Virus record (IMG/VR): IMGVR_UViG_3300031140_000003
Location: 1-63,464 of that record
Length of the DNA stretch: 63,464 bases
Reading direction: 5' to 3' (one strand)
Source: a virus
Below the pieces are notes generated by a model. It was given only the letters and a program-made list of their open reading frames with translations, ran no database searches and had not been told where the DNA came from. The position numbers and the translations under genes were made by a program. Positions 9,570 to 17,189 of the stretch are shown piece by piece (position 1 is the stretch's first letter; every line of letters starts with the position of its first letter).

Positions 9570-9622
9570 GTAATATATAAACAAATCAAGAATTACTTAT
9601 ATAATATTTAAAATTCATATTA

Positions 9623-10552
9623 ATGCACGAGACTAATATTAAAAACATAATACTTAATGTTGATTCAGTATCTGAAGGATTAAATTCAACATGGGATATT
9701 AGAGGATGGATAGGTACTACTGAACCTAAAACAAAGGTAACATCCTTATTAATAGACGGAGAGCCTTTAGAAATATTATGGGAAAATAGATCAGACGTAT
9801 ATGATTATTACGAAGGAACTTTAGAGTTTTGTTCAGGTTTTAATATTTCAATTCCAAAAAGTAAAATAAACATGAATTTATGGATAGGTTTAAACGAATC
9901 TATCGTCGAATTCATCACATTAGGTAAATGGGTTGCCGCTAAATCAGGTTTCAATAAAATCAATAAGGACGCAATGGTCGTTGATAATTTTTATGCAGAT
10001 CCAGATTTAGTTAGAGAGTATGCTATGAATCATTTAGAGTTTGCTCCCTCAGGATATCATAAAGGACAGAGATCACAGACTAGATATATTTTAGATGGAA
10101 CTAAAGAAAAATTAGAAGAGGTCCTAGGAAAGAAGATAATCAACTGGAATTACGAAGAATACGCTAATGGCGTTTTTCAATTCTGTACTGCCGATCAACC
10201 TATTGTTTTTCATGTAGATTCTCAAATGTATGCTGGTATGGTTTATTTAACGCCCAATGCCCCACCTCAAACAGGGACTTCAACATATAAAAGTAAAGTC
10301 ACAGGATTTAATGCATTTCCAGGTTTAGAATCTAGGAAAGGTATTGAATATTATGAAAGCTTTAAAGGATCTAATAACGATATGAATTTCTATGACGGTA
10401 CTCAATTCGAAAAGATTGATGAAATAGGAAACGTATATAATAGACTGGTAATTTTTAACTCATCACAAATTCATGCAGCTACCGAATACTTCGGAGATGC
10501 TATAGATAATGCAAGATTCTTTCACATGTTCTTCTTTGACGTAGAACAATAA
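9623..10552 (+). CDS. Predicted Fe(II)/2-oxoglutarate-type oxygenase with N-terminal beta domain
   Basis: The protein has 309 residues. Residues 1-105 look like a beta-sandwich module (WDIRGWIG, LLIDGEPL, RSDVYDYYEG), of a kind often joined to glycan-modifying enzymes. Residues 115-309 carry an apparent facial-triad pattern: HVD at 197-199, a distal His284 in SSQIHAA and Arg298 as a possible 2-oxoglutarate ligand. The DNFYADPDLVREYA segment resembles the start of DUF6445-type proteins, which I take to be in this superfamily. It is the first gene after the collagen terminator and is followed 14 nt later by a glycosyltransferase and then a second oxygenase, so hydroxylation of the collagen-like fibres is an attractive role. 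Substrate is inferred from context only. Confidence 0.65.
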   Translation: MHETNIKNIILNVDSVSEGLNSTWDIRGWIGTTEPKTKVTSLLIDGEPLEILWENRSDVYDYYEGTLEFCSGFNISIPKSKINMNLWIGLNESIVEFITLGKWVAAKSGFNKINKDAMVVDNFYADPDLVREYAMNHLEFAPSGYHKGQRSQTRYILDGTKEKLEEVLGKKIINWNYEEYANGVFQFCTADQPIVFHVDSQMYAGMVYLTPNAPPQTGTSTYKSKVTGFNAFPGLESRKGIEYYESFKGSNNDMNFYDGTQFEKIDEIGNVYNRLVIFNSSQIHAATEYFGDAIDNARFFHMFFFDVEQ

Positions 10553-10566
10553 AAATAACAATTTAA

Positions 10567-12447
10567 ATGAAAATTAATATAATTACAAGATGTACTAGAC
10601 CTGGTAATCTTTCAAAGATTAGCAATAGTGTATTTGACACATCAAGAACAAATGAGGTAGACATCCACTGGCATATAATGTTTGACTCAGGAGCTTTGAA
10701 AGATATAGATGCTGAAATTCTAGCAGATATAGATCAAGCAAATACAACATTACATTTTATAAAAGCTCAGAAAGATTATATGATGTACCCTGAAATGACA
10801 GATCTAATAAGACATGTTGTTGCGAAAACAACAGATCATTCAGGTTGGTTTTATGTACTAGATGATGATAATATAATGCACCATAATTTTTATCAAAAAA
10901 TTGAAGAAAACATGATGCTTCCTGAGAATTCTAATAAAGTAATGTATATTGTTTCTCAGCACGTTAATGGTAAGGATTTTACAAAATTAGATATTAGAAT
11001 TGCTGCTCCAGAATTTACCGGTCGCAAGAAGACTGATATGGGCCAGCTTTTATTTAGAGGAGATCTCTTCGATGAATACTGTTTCCCAACAGAAAATGCA
11101 TTCGATGCATATTCGGCAGATGGGATATTCTTAGATGCAGTTTATGGGGATCACCCTGAGAGATTTGTTTGGATTAATGAGGTTCTTTCACACTATAATT
11201 ACTTACAGAAAGAGGCAACCCCCAAACTGCCAAGGATCCTATATATAGGTGAAGGATCTCCGGATTTAAAAACAACAAAGCATCTAGAATACGAGTCCGA
11301 CGAATTAACAGTTAGATATGCAAAAGACGATAATAATATTAATATGATTCTAGCGGAATTCAAACCCGATTCTATAATAACAATAGGAGATAGTTTTGAA
11401 GATTTTCCGAATTTAGCAGCAATGCCTCTTCAATTTAGAAGAAAGTGGATGAATATCAACAATAATAATAACATATCTGATTTTGGAAACATTGCATATA
11501 AGGTTTCAGAAAATGCAATGTTAGATCCAAACAATATGGATGACCATGATTTAATATCATTCACGACTCCAATTTATAACATCGGAGAAAATCTATGGAA
11601 AACATATGAATCAGTCGCAAGACAGACTTATGCTAATTGGGAATGGGTATTAATGAATGATTCAACCGATGGTGGTAAAACATTAAAGGTTGCTGAAGAA
11701 ATTGCAAAACATGACCCAAGGGTTAAAGTTTATGATTTCAGAGAAAAATCAGGAGGAGTTATTGGTGAAGTGAAATGGAGAGCAAATTCAATGTCAAGAG
11801 GATATATTATTGCCGAACTAGATCATGATGATTTATTAGTAGAATCATGCGCTGAAGATTTACATAAAGCGGCACAGAAGCACCCTGAATGCGGATTCTT
11901 CTATGGAGATACTGCTGAAGTTACTGAAGAATGGGAAAACAATATGTATGGGCCTGGATTCGCACTAGGATACGGTAATTATAGAAAGGAAGAATATAAA
12001 GGTAGGATGTTGACTCCAGCGAATCAACAGAACATTAACCCAAAAACAATAAGACATATTGTTGGAGTTCCTAATCATATTAGAGCATGGCGAAGATCTA
12101 CTTATTTTGAAATCGGAGGACATAACAGGAGTTTGACTGTTGTTGATGATTATGAATTAATAGTTAGAACATTCTTAAAAACAATAATGTGTAAGATACC
12201 TAAATTAAGTTATATTCAATTCTTATATAGTAATGAAGGTCACAGGAACACGCATGATTTATCTAGAGCAGATATTCAAAGAAGAACTAGGACAATTGCT
12301 GACTATTATAATATACAAATAAAGGAACGTTTTGAGGAACTCGGAATCCATGACTGGGCATATGAGGAGAATCCAAACTATCCGATACACGCAGAATCCC
12401 GATTCGGAAAAGAAGAAGGTGTTGCTAATATAACATATCAAGAATAA
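10567..12447 (+). CDS. Multidomain glycosyltransferase
   Basis: The product has 626 residues and appears to hold two glycosyltransferase domains and a linker domain. The N-terminal part (about 1-215) starts IITRCTRPGNL and has a DDDN motif at 99-102, the expected metal/nucleotide-sugar site. Residues 222-320 form a Rossmann-like segment (ILYIGEGSPD, SIITIGDSF). Residues 329-560 are a GT-A family 2 domain (ISFTTPIYNIGENL, then ELDHDDLL with the acidic motif at 419-422). Its stop codon overlaps the start of the next oxygenase gene by one base, which suggests coupled translation. The neighbourhood suggests transfer of sugars to fibre proteins, for example to Thr or hydroxylysine in Y positions. 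DNA or lipid substrates are not excluded. Confidence 0.85.
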   Translation: MKINIITRCTRPGNLSKISNSVFDTSRTNEVDIHWHIMFDSGALKDIDAEILADIDQANTTLHFIKAQKDYMMYPEMTDLIRHVVAKTTDHSGWFYVLDDDNIMHHNFYQKIEENMMLPENSNKVMYIVSQHVNGKDFTKLDIRIAAPEFTGRKKTDMGQLLFRGDLFDEYCFPTENAFDAYSADGIFLDAVYGDHPERFVWINEVLSHYNYLQKEATPKLPRILYIGEGSPDLKTTKHLEYESDELTVRYAKDDNNINMILAEFKPDSIITIGDSFEDFPNLAAMPLQFRRKWMNINNNNNISDFGNIAYKVSENAMLDPNNMDDHDLISFTTPIYNIGENLWKTYESVARQTYANWEWVLMNDSTDGGKTLKVAEEIAKHDPRVKVYDFREKSGGVIGEVKWRANSMSRGYIIAELDHDDLLVESCAEDLHKAAQKHPECGFFYGDTAEVTEEWENNMYGPGFALGYGNYRKEEYKGRMLTPANQQNINPKTIRHIVGVPNHIRAWRRSTYFEIGGHNRSLTVVDDYELIVRTFLKTIMCKIPKLSYIQFLYSNEGHRNTHDLSRADIQRRTRTIADYYNIQIKERFEELGIHDWAYEENPNYPIHAESRFGKEEGVANITYQE

Positions 12448-13037
12448 TGAGCTATCCATACGACGCAAAGCAAAATGAAGCAATATCACACTACTGGTTT
12501 GCAGAGGGTTTTTCATCTGAGGAACTCAAATTAATAGAAGACGGTGTTGCTGTATTACCATATATGAGGGGGACTGTTCATTCAAAAAATGCGCATGATA
12601 GAAAATCCAATATAAAATGGATTCCAAATCACTCAGAATGGGATTGGCTTTATTATAAATTAATGAGATTCGCTGATATTGCTAATGAGGAAATGTGGAA
12701 GTTTGATTTGAAATCCGCCGGCGAATTAATACAATATACTGAATATGATTCTGATGAGTTAGGTAAATATGACTGGCATCAAGATATTGGATTAGGGGAC
12801 ACTTCTTCCAGGAAAATATCAATAACAGTACAGTTATCAGATTCAAACGAATATGAAGGTGGAGATCTTTGTTTCTGGCAAGGAGGACCTTCTCTAGAGG
12901 AGAATAATATAATAGCTCCTAGAGGAAAAGGGAATGTTGTATTGTTTCCTAGCTACATCGTCCACTCGGTTAAACCAGTTACTAAAGGAACTAGAAAATC
13001 ATTTGTCCTATGGTTAGGAGGAGGACATTATAAATAA
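12447..13037 (+). CDS. Prolyl-4-hydroxylase-like 2OG-Fe(II) oxygenase
   Basis: The protein has 196 residues and a full catalytic signature: HQD at 111-113 in YDWHQDIGLG, a distal His173 in FPSYIVHSVKPV, and Arg183 (GTRKSF) in the usual 2-oxoglutarate position. The strand pattern SITVQLSDSNEYEGGDLCFW is typical of the PKHD/P4H double-stranded beta-helix. Start and stop overlap with the glycosyltransferase (TAATG), so the two are likely made together. Known relatives hydroxylate proline, lysine or other residues in proteins. With four collagen-like genes upstream, a fibre substrate is likely but unproven. Confidence 0.85.
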   Translation: MSYPYDAKQNEAISHYWFAEGFSSEELKLIEDGVAVLPYMRGTVHSKNAHDRKSNIKWIPNHSEWDWLYYKLMRFADIANEEMWKFDLKSAGELIQYTEYDSDELGKYDWHQDIGLGDTSSRKISITVQLSDSNEYEGGDLCFWQGGPSLEENNIIAPRGKGNVVLFPSYIVHSVKPVTKGTRKSFVLWLGGGHYK

Positions 13038-13041
13038 AAAT

Positions 13042-13275
13042 ATGGGATATCCGAACATGAATTGTATGAATATTATAATGTATGTCCATCATATGGAGGT
13101 AGATGCTTTGTTCGATTTCATCAATGGAAGAACAAAAATACTACCTGAATATTGGATTAATCCTAAAGATTTACCAGGTAGCGTTACTGGCGGTTTTCTA
13201 GAGGTTGCCGTAAATTATGAGGTTTATACAAGGATACGTGAGGTAAGGGAACATTCTTCTTGGATTAATTTATAA
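13042..13275 (+). CDS. Hypothetical protein (77 aa)
   Basis: A short ORF starts 4 nt after the oxygenase stop, so it is probably in the same transcript. The middle contains FINGRTKILPEYWINP. No signal peptide, membrane segment or known motif is visible. I do not recognise it. Confidence 0.6.
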   Translation: MGYPNMNCMNIIMYVHHMEVDALFDFINGRTKILPEYWINPKDLPGSVTGGFLEVAVNYEVYTRIREVREHSSWINL

Positions 13276-13306
13276 ACCTTTTCACATTGCTGTGTATAAT
13301 ACCTAT

Positions 13307-13552
13307 ATGGCAAAGAAACAACTACAAAGAAAAATCACAGTAAAGTCTCCTAAGATGGGAGGAACTTATTATTTCAGATTTGCAGGATCCGTTCTACAGG
13401 GTACTATTATAGACAAATGTGAAAGTTTACGAAAACACTACAACGAAAAATATTATACATTCCTATCAGACGGTACTACTAAAGGAATATTCAACAAATA
13501 TCCCGTGTCAATCCGTGACATAGGATCAAACATTAATGACGTAAAATATTAA
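13307..13552 (+). CDS. Hypothetical small basic protein (81 aa)
   Basis: I prefer the ATG at 13307 (MAKKQLQRKITV) to one 15 nt upstream because the basic N-terminus fits a normal start and the upstream codons read like leader. The rest is a small beta-rich protein (GGTYYFRFAGSVLQGTIIDK) resembling an SH3- or OB-like barrel, but no family can be named. It ends 2 nt before the exonuclease gene. Confidence 0.55.
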   Translation: MAKKQLQRKITVKSPKMGGTYYFRFAGSVLQGTIIDKCESLRKHYNEKYYTFLSDGTTKGIFNKYPVSIRDIGSNINDVKY

Positions 13553-13554
13553 AT

Positions 13555-14280
13555 ATGTATAATTCAAGCGAACTAAAGGGAATGTTATTTATTGATATAG
13601 AAACATGCTCACAACATAAAACTCTTGCAGATTTAAAAAATAATGCACATGAAGGTCTATATGATCTTTGGGTAAAGAAAGCGGAAAGTATTCGTAAATT
13701 CGAAGAAGGTAATGATGATTTAGATGATTCTGTTCTTTACGAAAAATGTGCAAGTATTCATGCTGAATTTGGAAAGATTAATACAATTTCAATAGGTCAA
13801 ATTGCGTTTGATGAGAATGGGATCCCTTTTGATTCTAAAATCAAATCGTTTTATGGAGAAGACGAACATACTTTATTAGAGGAATTTAATAATACTATGA
13901 GAGCGGTCTTCGCTAAGAATCCTAATGTAAAATTAATTGGACATAATATAAAGAAGTTTGATATGCCATGGATTGTTAAAAGATCCCTGATCAACGGACT
14001 TATAGTACCTCACCAATTCCACTTCCAAAAACAAAAACCATGGGAAAACTGTCTATTAGATACCTATGAGATCTGGAAGTTTGGAGGATATAATAGCTCA
14101 TCACTTGATTTGATTTGTAATCTATTTAATATACCGTCACCTAAAGATGCAATGAAAAACTATGAGGTTTCTATGCATTATTGGAATGGCAATATAGAGA
14201 ACATTATGAAGTACTGTGAAGGAGATGTTAGAGCAACAATGAATGTTATGTTAAAAATGTCTAATATGGATATTATTTAA
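13555..14280 (+). CDS. DnaQ/DexA-like 3'-5' exonuclease
   Basis: This 241-residue protein has the DEDD exonuclease motifs in order: ExoI FIDIET (Asp14, Glu16), ExoII GHNIKKFDMPW, and ExoIII YCEGD with the Tyr-x-x-x-Asp spacing of the DEDDy class. It lacks a polymerase or helicase domain, so it is a stand-alone nuclease comparable in role to T4 DexA. It could degrade host DNA or trim ends in replication and recombination. A promoter for the next unit begins about 30 nt after the stop; no terminator is visible. Confidence 0.8.
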   Translation: MYNSSELKGMLFIDIETCSQHKTLADLKNNAHEGLYDLWVKKAESIRKFEEGNDDLDDSVLYEKCASIHAEFGKINTISIGQIAFDENGIPFDSKIKSFYGEDEHTLLEEFNNTMRAVFAKNPNVKLIGHNIKKFDMPWIVKRSLINGLIVPHQFHFQKQKPWENCLLDTYEIWKFGGYNSSSLDLICNLFNIPSPKDAMKNYEVSMHYWNGNIENIMKYCEGDVRATMNVMLKMSNMDII

Positions 14281-14307
14281 AAATAAATGAAAGTTTTTTC
14301 ACCAGGA

Positions 14308-14354
14308 TTTTTTTATATCAATTAAAAGTGTTATATTTACTTATAACTAATAAA
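14308..14354 (+). promoter_or_regulatory. Repeated phage promoter, copy A
   Basis: This is one of four near-identical intergenic elements in the window (also 18268, 18686 and 32336). The shared pattern is a T-run, ATATCA, TAAAAGTG, TTATATTTAC, then TTATAACTAATAAAC. The core TATATTTA is close to the Bacteroidota -7 element TAnnTTTG. The start codon follows about 10 nt after the conserved block. The region spells MLYLLITNK if read as protein, but this is leader. Confidence 0.75.
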
Positions 14355-14363
14355 CAACAAAAT

Positions 14364-14624
14364 ATGGAATTCGAACATGACGATTACGAAGAATTTGAAA
14401 ACGTAACACCTAGTACCGAAGAGCTAGAACACTTGGTTAACCTCAAGGACCGCCTTGCACGTGCGAACTACGAAGCTATAATCAAACATGGAATTGACAC
14501 GGATAAAACAGGTGATCCCGATATGATTCTGAGCATTATAAAAGAAACATTGTTTTACTTTCAGGAATTGGAAGAATATGAGAAATGTGCCAGGTTAAAA
14601 AAAGAGATAGAATTGTTTCAATAA
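14364..14624 (+). CDS. Small acidic EEYEKC-motif protein 1
   Basis: I use the ATG at 14364 (MEFEHDDYEEFENV), giving 86 residues, because an in-frame ATG further upstream lies inside the repeated promoter. The C-terminus reads FQELEEYEKCARLKKEIE and resembles the helical hairpin UVR motif of UvrB/UvrC that mediates protein-protein contacts. Two neighbours (15608 and 16148) end in the same motif, so they form a small local family. Function is unknown; a host-protein adaptor is one possibility. Confidence 0.7.
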   Translation: MEFEHDDYEEFENVTPSTEELEHLVNLKDRLARANYEAIIKHGIDTDKTGDPDMILSIIKETLFYFQELEEYEKCARLKKEIELFQ

Positions 14625-14647
14625 CATTTTAAGATATATAGTACATC

Positions 14648-14821
14648 ATGACAGAAGAACAAGTAGAAAGAATCGCAGTAGCATTAGAAAGCATCGCCCA
14701 ATTAATGGACAATGCACAGAAGAGAGATATTAATTTTAAGAGAAATCAAATTAAAGAATCTAACAAATCTAAGAAGCCTGCTAAAATACAAAGACCAGCT
14801 CCAACTAAAAAAGACAAATAG
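14648..14821 (+). CDS. Small basic hypothetical protein (57 aa)
   Basis: A short ORF runs from ATG 14648 to TAG 14821, 23 nt after the previous stop and 2 nt before dnaJ. The N-terminal half is a predicted helix (MTEEQVERIAVALESIAQLM) and the C-terminal half is Lys/Pro-rich (KKPAKIQRPAPTKKDK). The tight spacing and protein-like composition support it. No family is recognised. Confidence 0.6.
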   Translation: MTEEQVERIAVALESIAQLMDNAQKRDINFKRNQIKESNKSKKPAKIQRPAPTKKDK

Positions 14822-14823
14822 TA

Positions 14824-15615
14824 ATGGACTACTATGAGATTCTTGGAGTAAAGCAAGGGGCAACGCAAGTTGACATTAAAAAAGCATACAGAAACCTTGT
14901 AAAAATACATCACCCTGATGTAGGAGGATCTGAGGATAAATTTAAAAGCATATCACAAGCATATGATACTTTAAATGATTCTCAAAAAAAACAAGCATAC
15001 GACCATGCTAATAGTAAACAACATACTAGATTTGACAGTTTTTTTAATAATTTTGAAGGAGACTTTTCAAATATGTTCAATGATGCCTTTAACCAGAATG
15101 CAAAAGGGCAAGATATTACTATTAGAATTAGATTAACACTTGAAGAAGTATTTCATGGAACATCGAAATATATAGATACTGGAGAGAACAAATTCAATAT
15201 TAAAATACCAAAGGGAATACATGAAGGTGCTAGATTAAAATTAAGAGGGAAAGGAGCATCGCATCCTGTAAATTCCTCAGCACAAAGGGGAGATGTTATT
15301 CTAATAATGAATATAATGCCTGACCATGAAATGATTGTAACTAACAATGATATTTGGTTAGATTACAACATACCATTTTATGATATGCTACTTGGAGGAG
15401 ATTTTGAAGTGAAGACTAAAGTTAACAGTGTTAGGATAAAGGTCCCTAAGAACTCATTTGATGGTAAAATACTGAGAATAGTTGGGATGGGATTCCCGAT
15501 ATATAATACTAATAAGTATGGTAACCTAATGGTGAAGTTAAGAGCATCAAACGTTACATTAAACGAAAAGCAATTAGAATACGTTCAAAAAATTAAAGAG
15601 TTAGAAAATGCATGA
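14824..15615 (+). CDS. DnaJ/CbpA-like co-chaperone
   Basis: The 263-residue product begins with a J-domain (residues 2-65) containing the HPD triplet at 30-32, which stimulates Hsp70 ATPase. There is no Gly/Phe-rich Cys zinc module; the middle goes straight to the C-terminal substrate-binding beta domains (ITIRIRLTLEEVFHGTSKYI, LKLRGKGA, GDVILIMNI). This is the simplified CbpA/DnaJ class III arrangement. It probably redirects host DnaK to fold phage proteins. The last 8 nt overlap the next gene, implying coupled translation. Confidence 0.9.
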   Translation: MDYYEILGVKQGATQVDIKKAYRNLVKIHHPDVGGSEDKFKSISQAYDTLNDSQKKQAYDHANSKQHTRFDSFFNNFEGDFSNMFNDAFNQNAKGQDITIRIRLTLEEVFHGTSKYIDTGENKFNIKIPKGIHEGARLKLRGKGASHPVNSSAQRGDVILIMNIMPDHEMIVTNNDIWLDYNIPFYDMLLGGDFEVKTKVNSVRIKVPKNSFDGKILRIVGMGFPIYNTNKYGNLMVKLRASNVTLNEKQLEYVQKIKELENA

Positions 15616-15856
15616 TCTAGATGATACATACGACGATTCAAATCATATCGAGAACCTAAGAGAAGGTTCTAAAGCGACTATGATGAATATGATATACAAT
15701 GCAGTGATTAATGACGAAGATCGTGCAATCAAAAGTAGTACAGATACTGTTGAGAAAATAGAGGCACTAACTAACATATTAAATTTCTTCAAAGGATGTG
15801 AAGAATATGAAAAATGTTCTAATATTAAAAAAATCATTGATAGAATACAATGTTAA
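15608..15856 (+). CDS. Small EEYEKC-motif protein 2
   Basis: This 82-residue protein overlaps dnaJ by 8 nt and the bS21 gene by 7 nt. The N-terminus is acidic (MHDLDDTYDDSNHIENL) and the C-terminus has FKGCEEYEKCSNIKKIIDR, matching the ends of the proteins at 14364 and 16148. The overlap on both sides ties it to the dnaJ-bS21 unit. Function is unknown. Confidence 0.7.
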   Translation: MHDLDDTYDDSNHIENLREGSKATMMNMIYNAVINDEDRAIKSSTDTVEKIEALTNILNFFKGCEEYEKCSNIKKIIDRIQC

Positions 15857-16038
15857 TAATCAAAGTAGAAAAAGGAAATATAGAAAAGGCTTTAAAGTCA
15901 TTCAAATATAAAGTAAATAAAACTGGGCAAACTAAAGATCTCAGAAAAGGCAAAGAATTCTCCAAGCCGTCCGTTCTAAATCGTAAAAAAATGCAGAAAG
16001 CAAAATACGTAGAACACAAATTTAACAAACAAGAATAG
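15850..16038 (+). CDS. rpsU: Ribosomal protein bS21 homologue
   Basis: The 62-residue sequence starts MLIIKVEKGNIEKALKSF, continues KVNKTGQTKDLRKGKEF and then SKPSVLNRKKMQKAKY. These match the order and spacing of Bacteroidota bS21 (LIIPVK, ALK.FKRKF, KTG...LR....F.KPS). Length is normal for the family. bS21 sits next to the 16S rRNA 3' end, and in Flavobacterium it helps hide the anti-Shine-Dalgarno sequence. The ATG overlaps the previous stop (ATGTTAA). A phage copy could replace the host protein on ribosomes and change which mRNAs are favoured. Other phages are known to carry bS21. Confidence 0.88.
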   Translation: MLIIKVEKGNIEKALKSFKYKVNKTGQTKDLRKGKEFSKPSVLNRKKMQKAKYVEHKFNKQE

Positions 16039-16048
16039 CATTTGATAA

Positions 16049-16071
16049 TATAATATCATTATACTTTTTTT
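16049..16071 (+). terminator. Weak terminator-like hairpin after bS21 gene
   Basis: TATAAT (16049-16054) pairs with ATTATA (16058-16063) around a 3-nt loop, followed by C and seven T residues. The stem is all A-T, so it may only attenuate. It begins 10 nt after the bS21 stop. Confidence 0.4.
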
Positions 16072-16079
16072 CATATTAT

Positions 16080-16102
16080 GGTAGTATCTTCGGGTACCTC
16101 CT
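16080..16102 (+). other. UUCG hairpin followed by anti-SD-like ACCTCCT
   Basis: TATC-TTCG-GGTA (16085-16096) can form a UUCG-capped stem, with extra G-C pairs after two mismatches. ACCTCCT at 16096-16102 overlaps the 3' arm and equals the anti-Shine-Dalgarno core of 16S rRNA. It lies between the bS21 gene and the next small gene, in a 109-nt gap with no other visible gene. Confidence 0.3.
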
Positions 16103-16147
16103 AATATATAAAACTATAGTGGCAGAGTAGAAAAATAAAACAATCAA

Positions 16148-16405
16148 ATGAAAGATATTCTAGGAGAAGACAGAGACTCTTTAATGAGATCTTCGTATTA
16201 TACAATAACACGTAATTTCACAAAAACTGTGAACCGATTTGTCGTTTTCAAAGAAGGAAATGATATTATCGAGATACCTCATGGTATCGGGCAAAGAAGC
16301 GAATTCTTAGATATATTAGTTCAATATTTCGAAGGACTTGAAGAGTATGAGAAGTGTGACAAATTAATGAAATTGAAAGAACTTGTTACAATGGCAGGGG
16401 ATTAA
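16148..16405 (+). CDS. Small EEYEKC-motif protein 3
   Basis: The 85-residue protein has a basic/aromatic N-terminal half (RSSYYTITRNFTKTVNRFVVF) and a C-terminus FEGLEEYEKCDKLMKLKEL that matches the proteins at 14364 and 15608. It stands after a 109-nt structured gap and 20 nt before phoH. Three copies of this motif within 2 kb suggest duplication with divergence of the N-terminal part. Function is unknown. Confidence 0.7.
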   Translation: MKDILGEDRDSLMRSSYYTITRNFTKTVNRFVVFKEGNDIIEIPHGIGQRSEFLDILVQYFEGLEEYEKCDKLMKLKELVTMAGD

Positions 16406-16425
16406 ACATAATAACTATATAATAT

Positions 16426-17142
16426 ATGAAGAAGAATTCTGAAAACACAAACGGCAACGATAACAACAGAATCAACCGAAGTAGAGTAATTATTAAACCA
16501 ACAGATATAACAGCACAATTACGACAAACTCAAAAAGCGTATTTACAAAACATACTAGAGAATGATATAACATTCTGTACGGGCCCAGCAGGGACTTCAA
16601 AAACATTTACCGCATGCTATGCTGCTCTAAAGCTATTTGCAGATGGTAAAATCAAAAACATTATTTTATGTAAGCCTATCCAAGAGGCTGGCGAAAGTTT
16701 AGGATTTCTTCCAGGTGATATCAGTGAAAAGATAGATCCTTATATGCAATCTTATATCTCTAACTTAATTAAAATAGTTGGAGTAACTTTAACAGAACAA
16801 TTAGTACAATCCGAAATTATACAATTTAAACCTTTAGCATTTATGAGAGGGGACACTTATGATGACGCCCTCATGATACTTGATGAGGCTCAGAATGCAA
16901 CATTTAAACAGTTAATGTTATTTGTTACAAGAATGGGAAAGACATCTAAAGTGATTATAACAGGGGATGTTAGTCAATATGATATTTCTAAAAAGACGGC
17001 AGGTCTAGAACCGTTTACTGAATTAATGGAAGGTATCAGAGGAATAGGACACCATAAATTTACCCAAAAAGACATAGTAAGGGCTAAAATACTTATTGAT
17101 GTAGTTAAAAGATACGATAAGTGGAAATTAGACAATGAATAA
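16426..17142 (+). CDS. phoH: PhoH-like ATPase
   Basis: This 238-residue protein covers the single PhoH ATPase domain. Walker A is GPAGTSKT at residues 53-60 and Walker B is LMILDEAQN with the Asp-Glu pair at 153-154. VIITGDVSQYD provides the sensor-type motif. The N-terminal 30 residues are Asn-rich and probably disordered. PhoH is common in marine phages; an RNA-related helicase/ATPase role is usually suggested. RNase HII follows after 47 nt. Confidence 0.9.
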   Translation: MKKNSENTNGNDNNRINRSRVIIKPTDITAQLRQTQKAYLQNILENDITFCTGPAGTSKTFTACYAALKLFADGKIKNIILCKPIQEAGESLGFLPGDISEKIDPYMQSYISNLIKIVGVTLTEQLVQSEIIQFKPLAFMRGDTYDDALMILDEAQNATFKQLMLFVTRMGKTSKVIITGDVSQYDISKKTAGLEPFTELMEGIRGIGHHKFTQKDIVRAKILIDVVKRYDKWKLDNE

Positions 17143-17189
17143 GTAAACTATTCCAGATATTTGAGTATAATATCTAAATAATCATTCAT

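Noticed and set aside
13280-13306. TATAAT near 13296 as a sigma-70 promoter
   Set aside because: No matching -35 element, and Bacteroidota hosts use a different -7 sequence; the upstream gene is close and co-transcription is simpler.
14328-14363. Upstream start giving an MLYLLITNK N-terminus (also at 32356)
   Set aside because: The sequence is the repeated promoter/leader, nearly identical at both loci and unrelated to the proteins that follow.
16039-16147. tRNA or other structured RNA gene
   Set aside because: No cloverleaf or CCA-type end can be drawn; only short hairpins fit.
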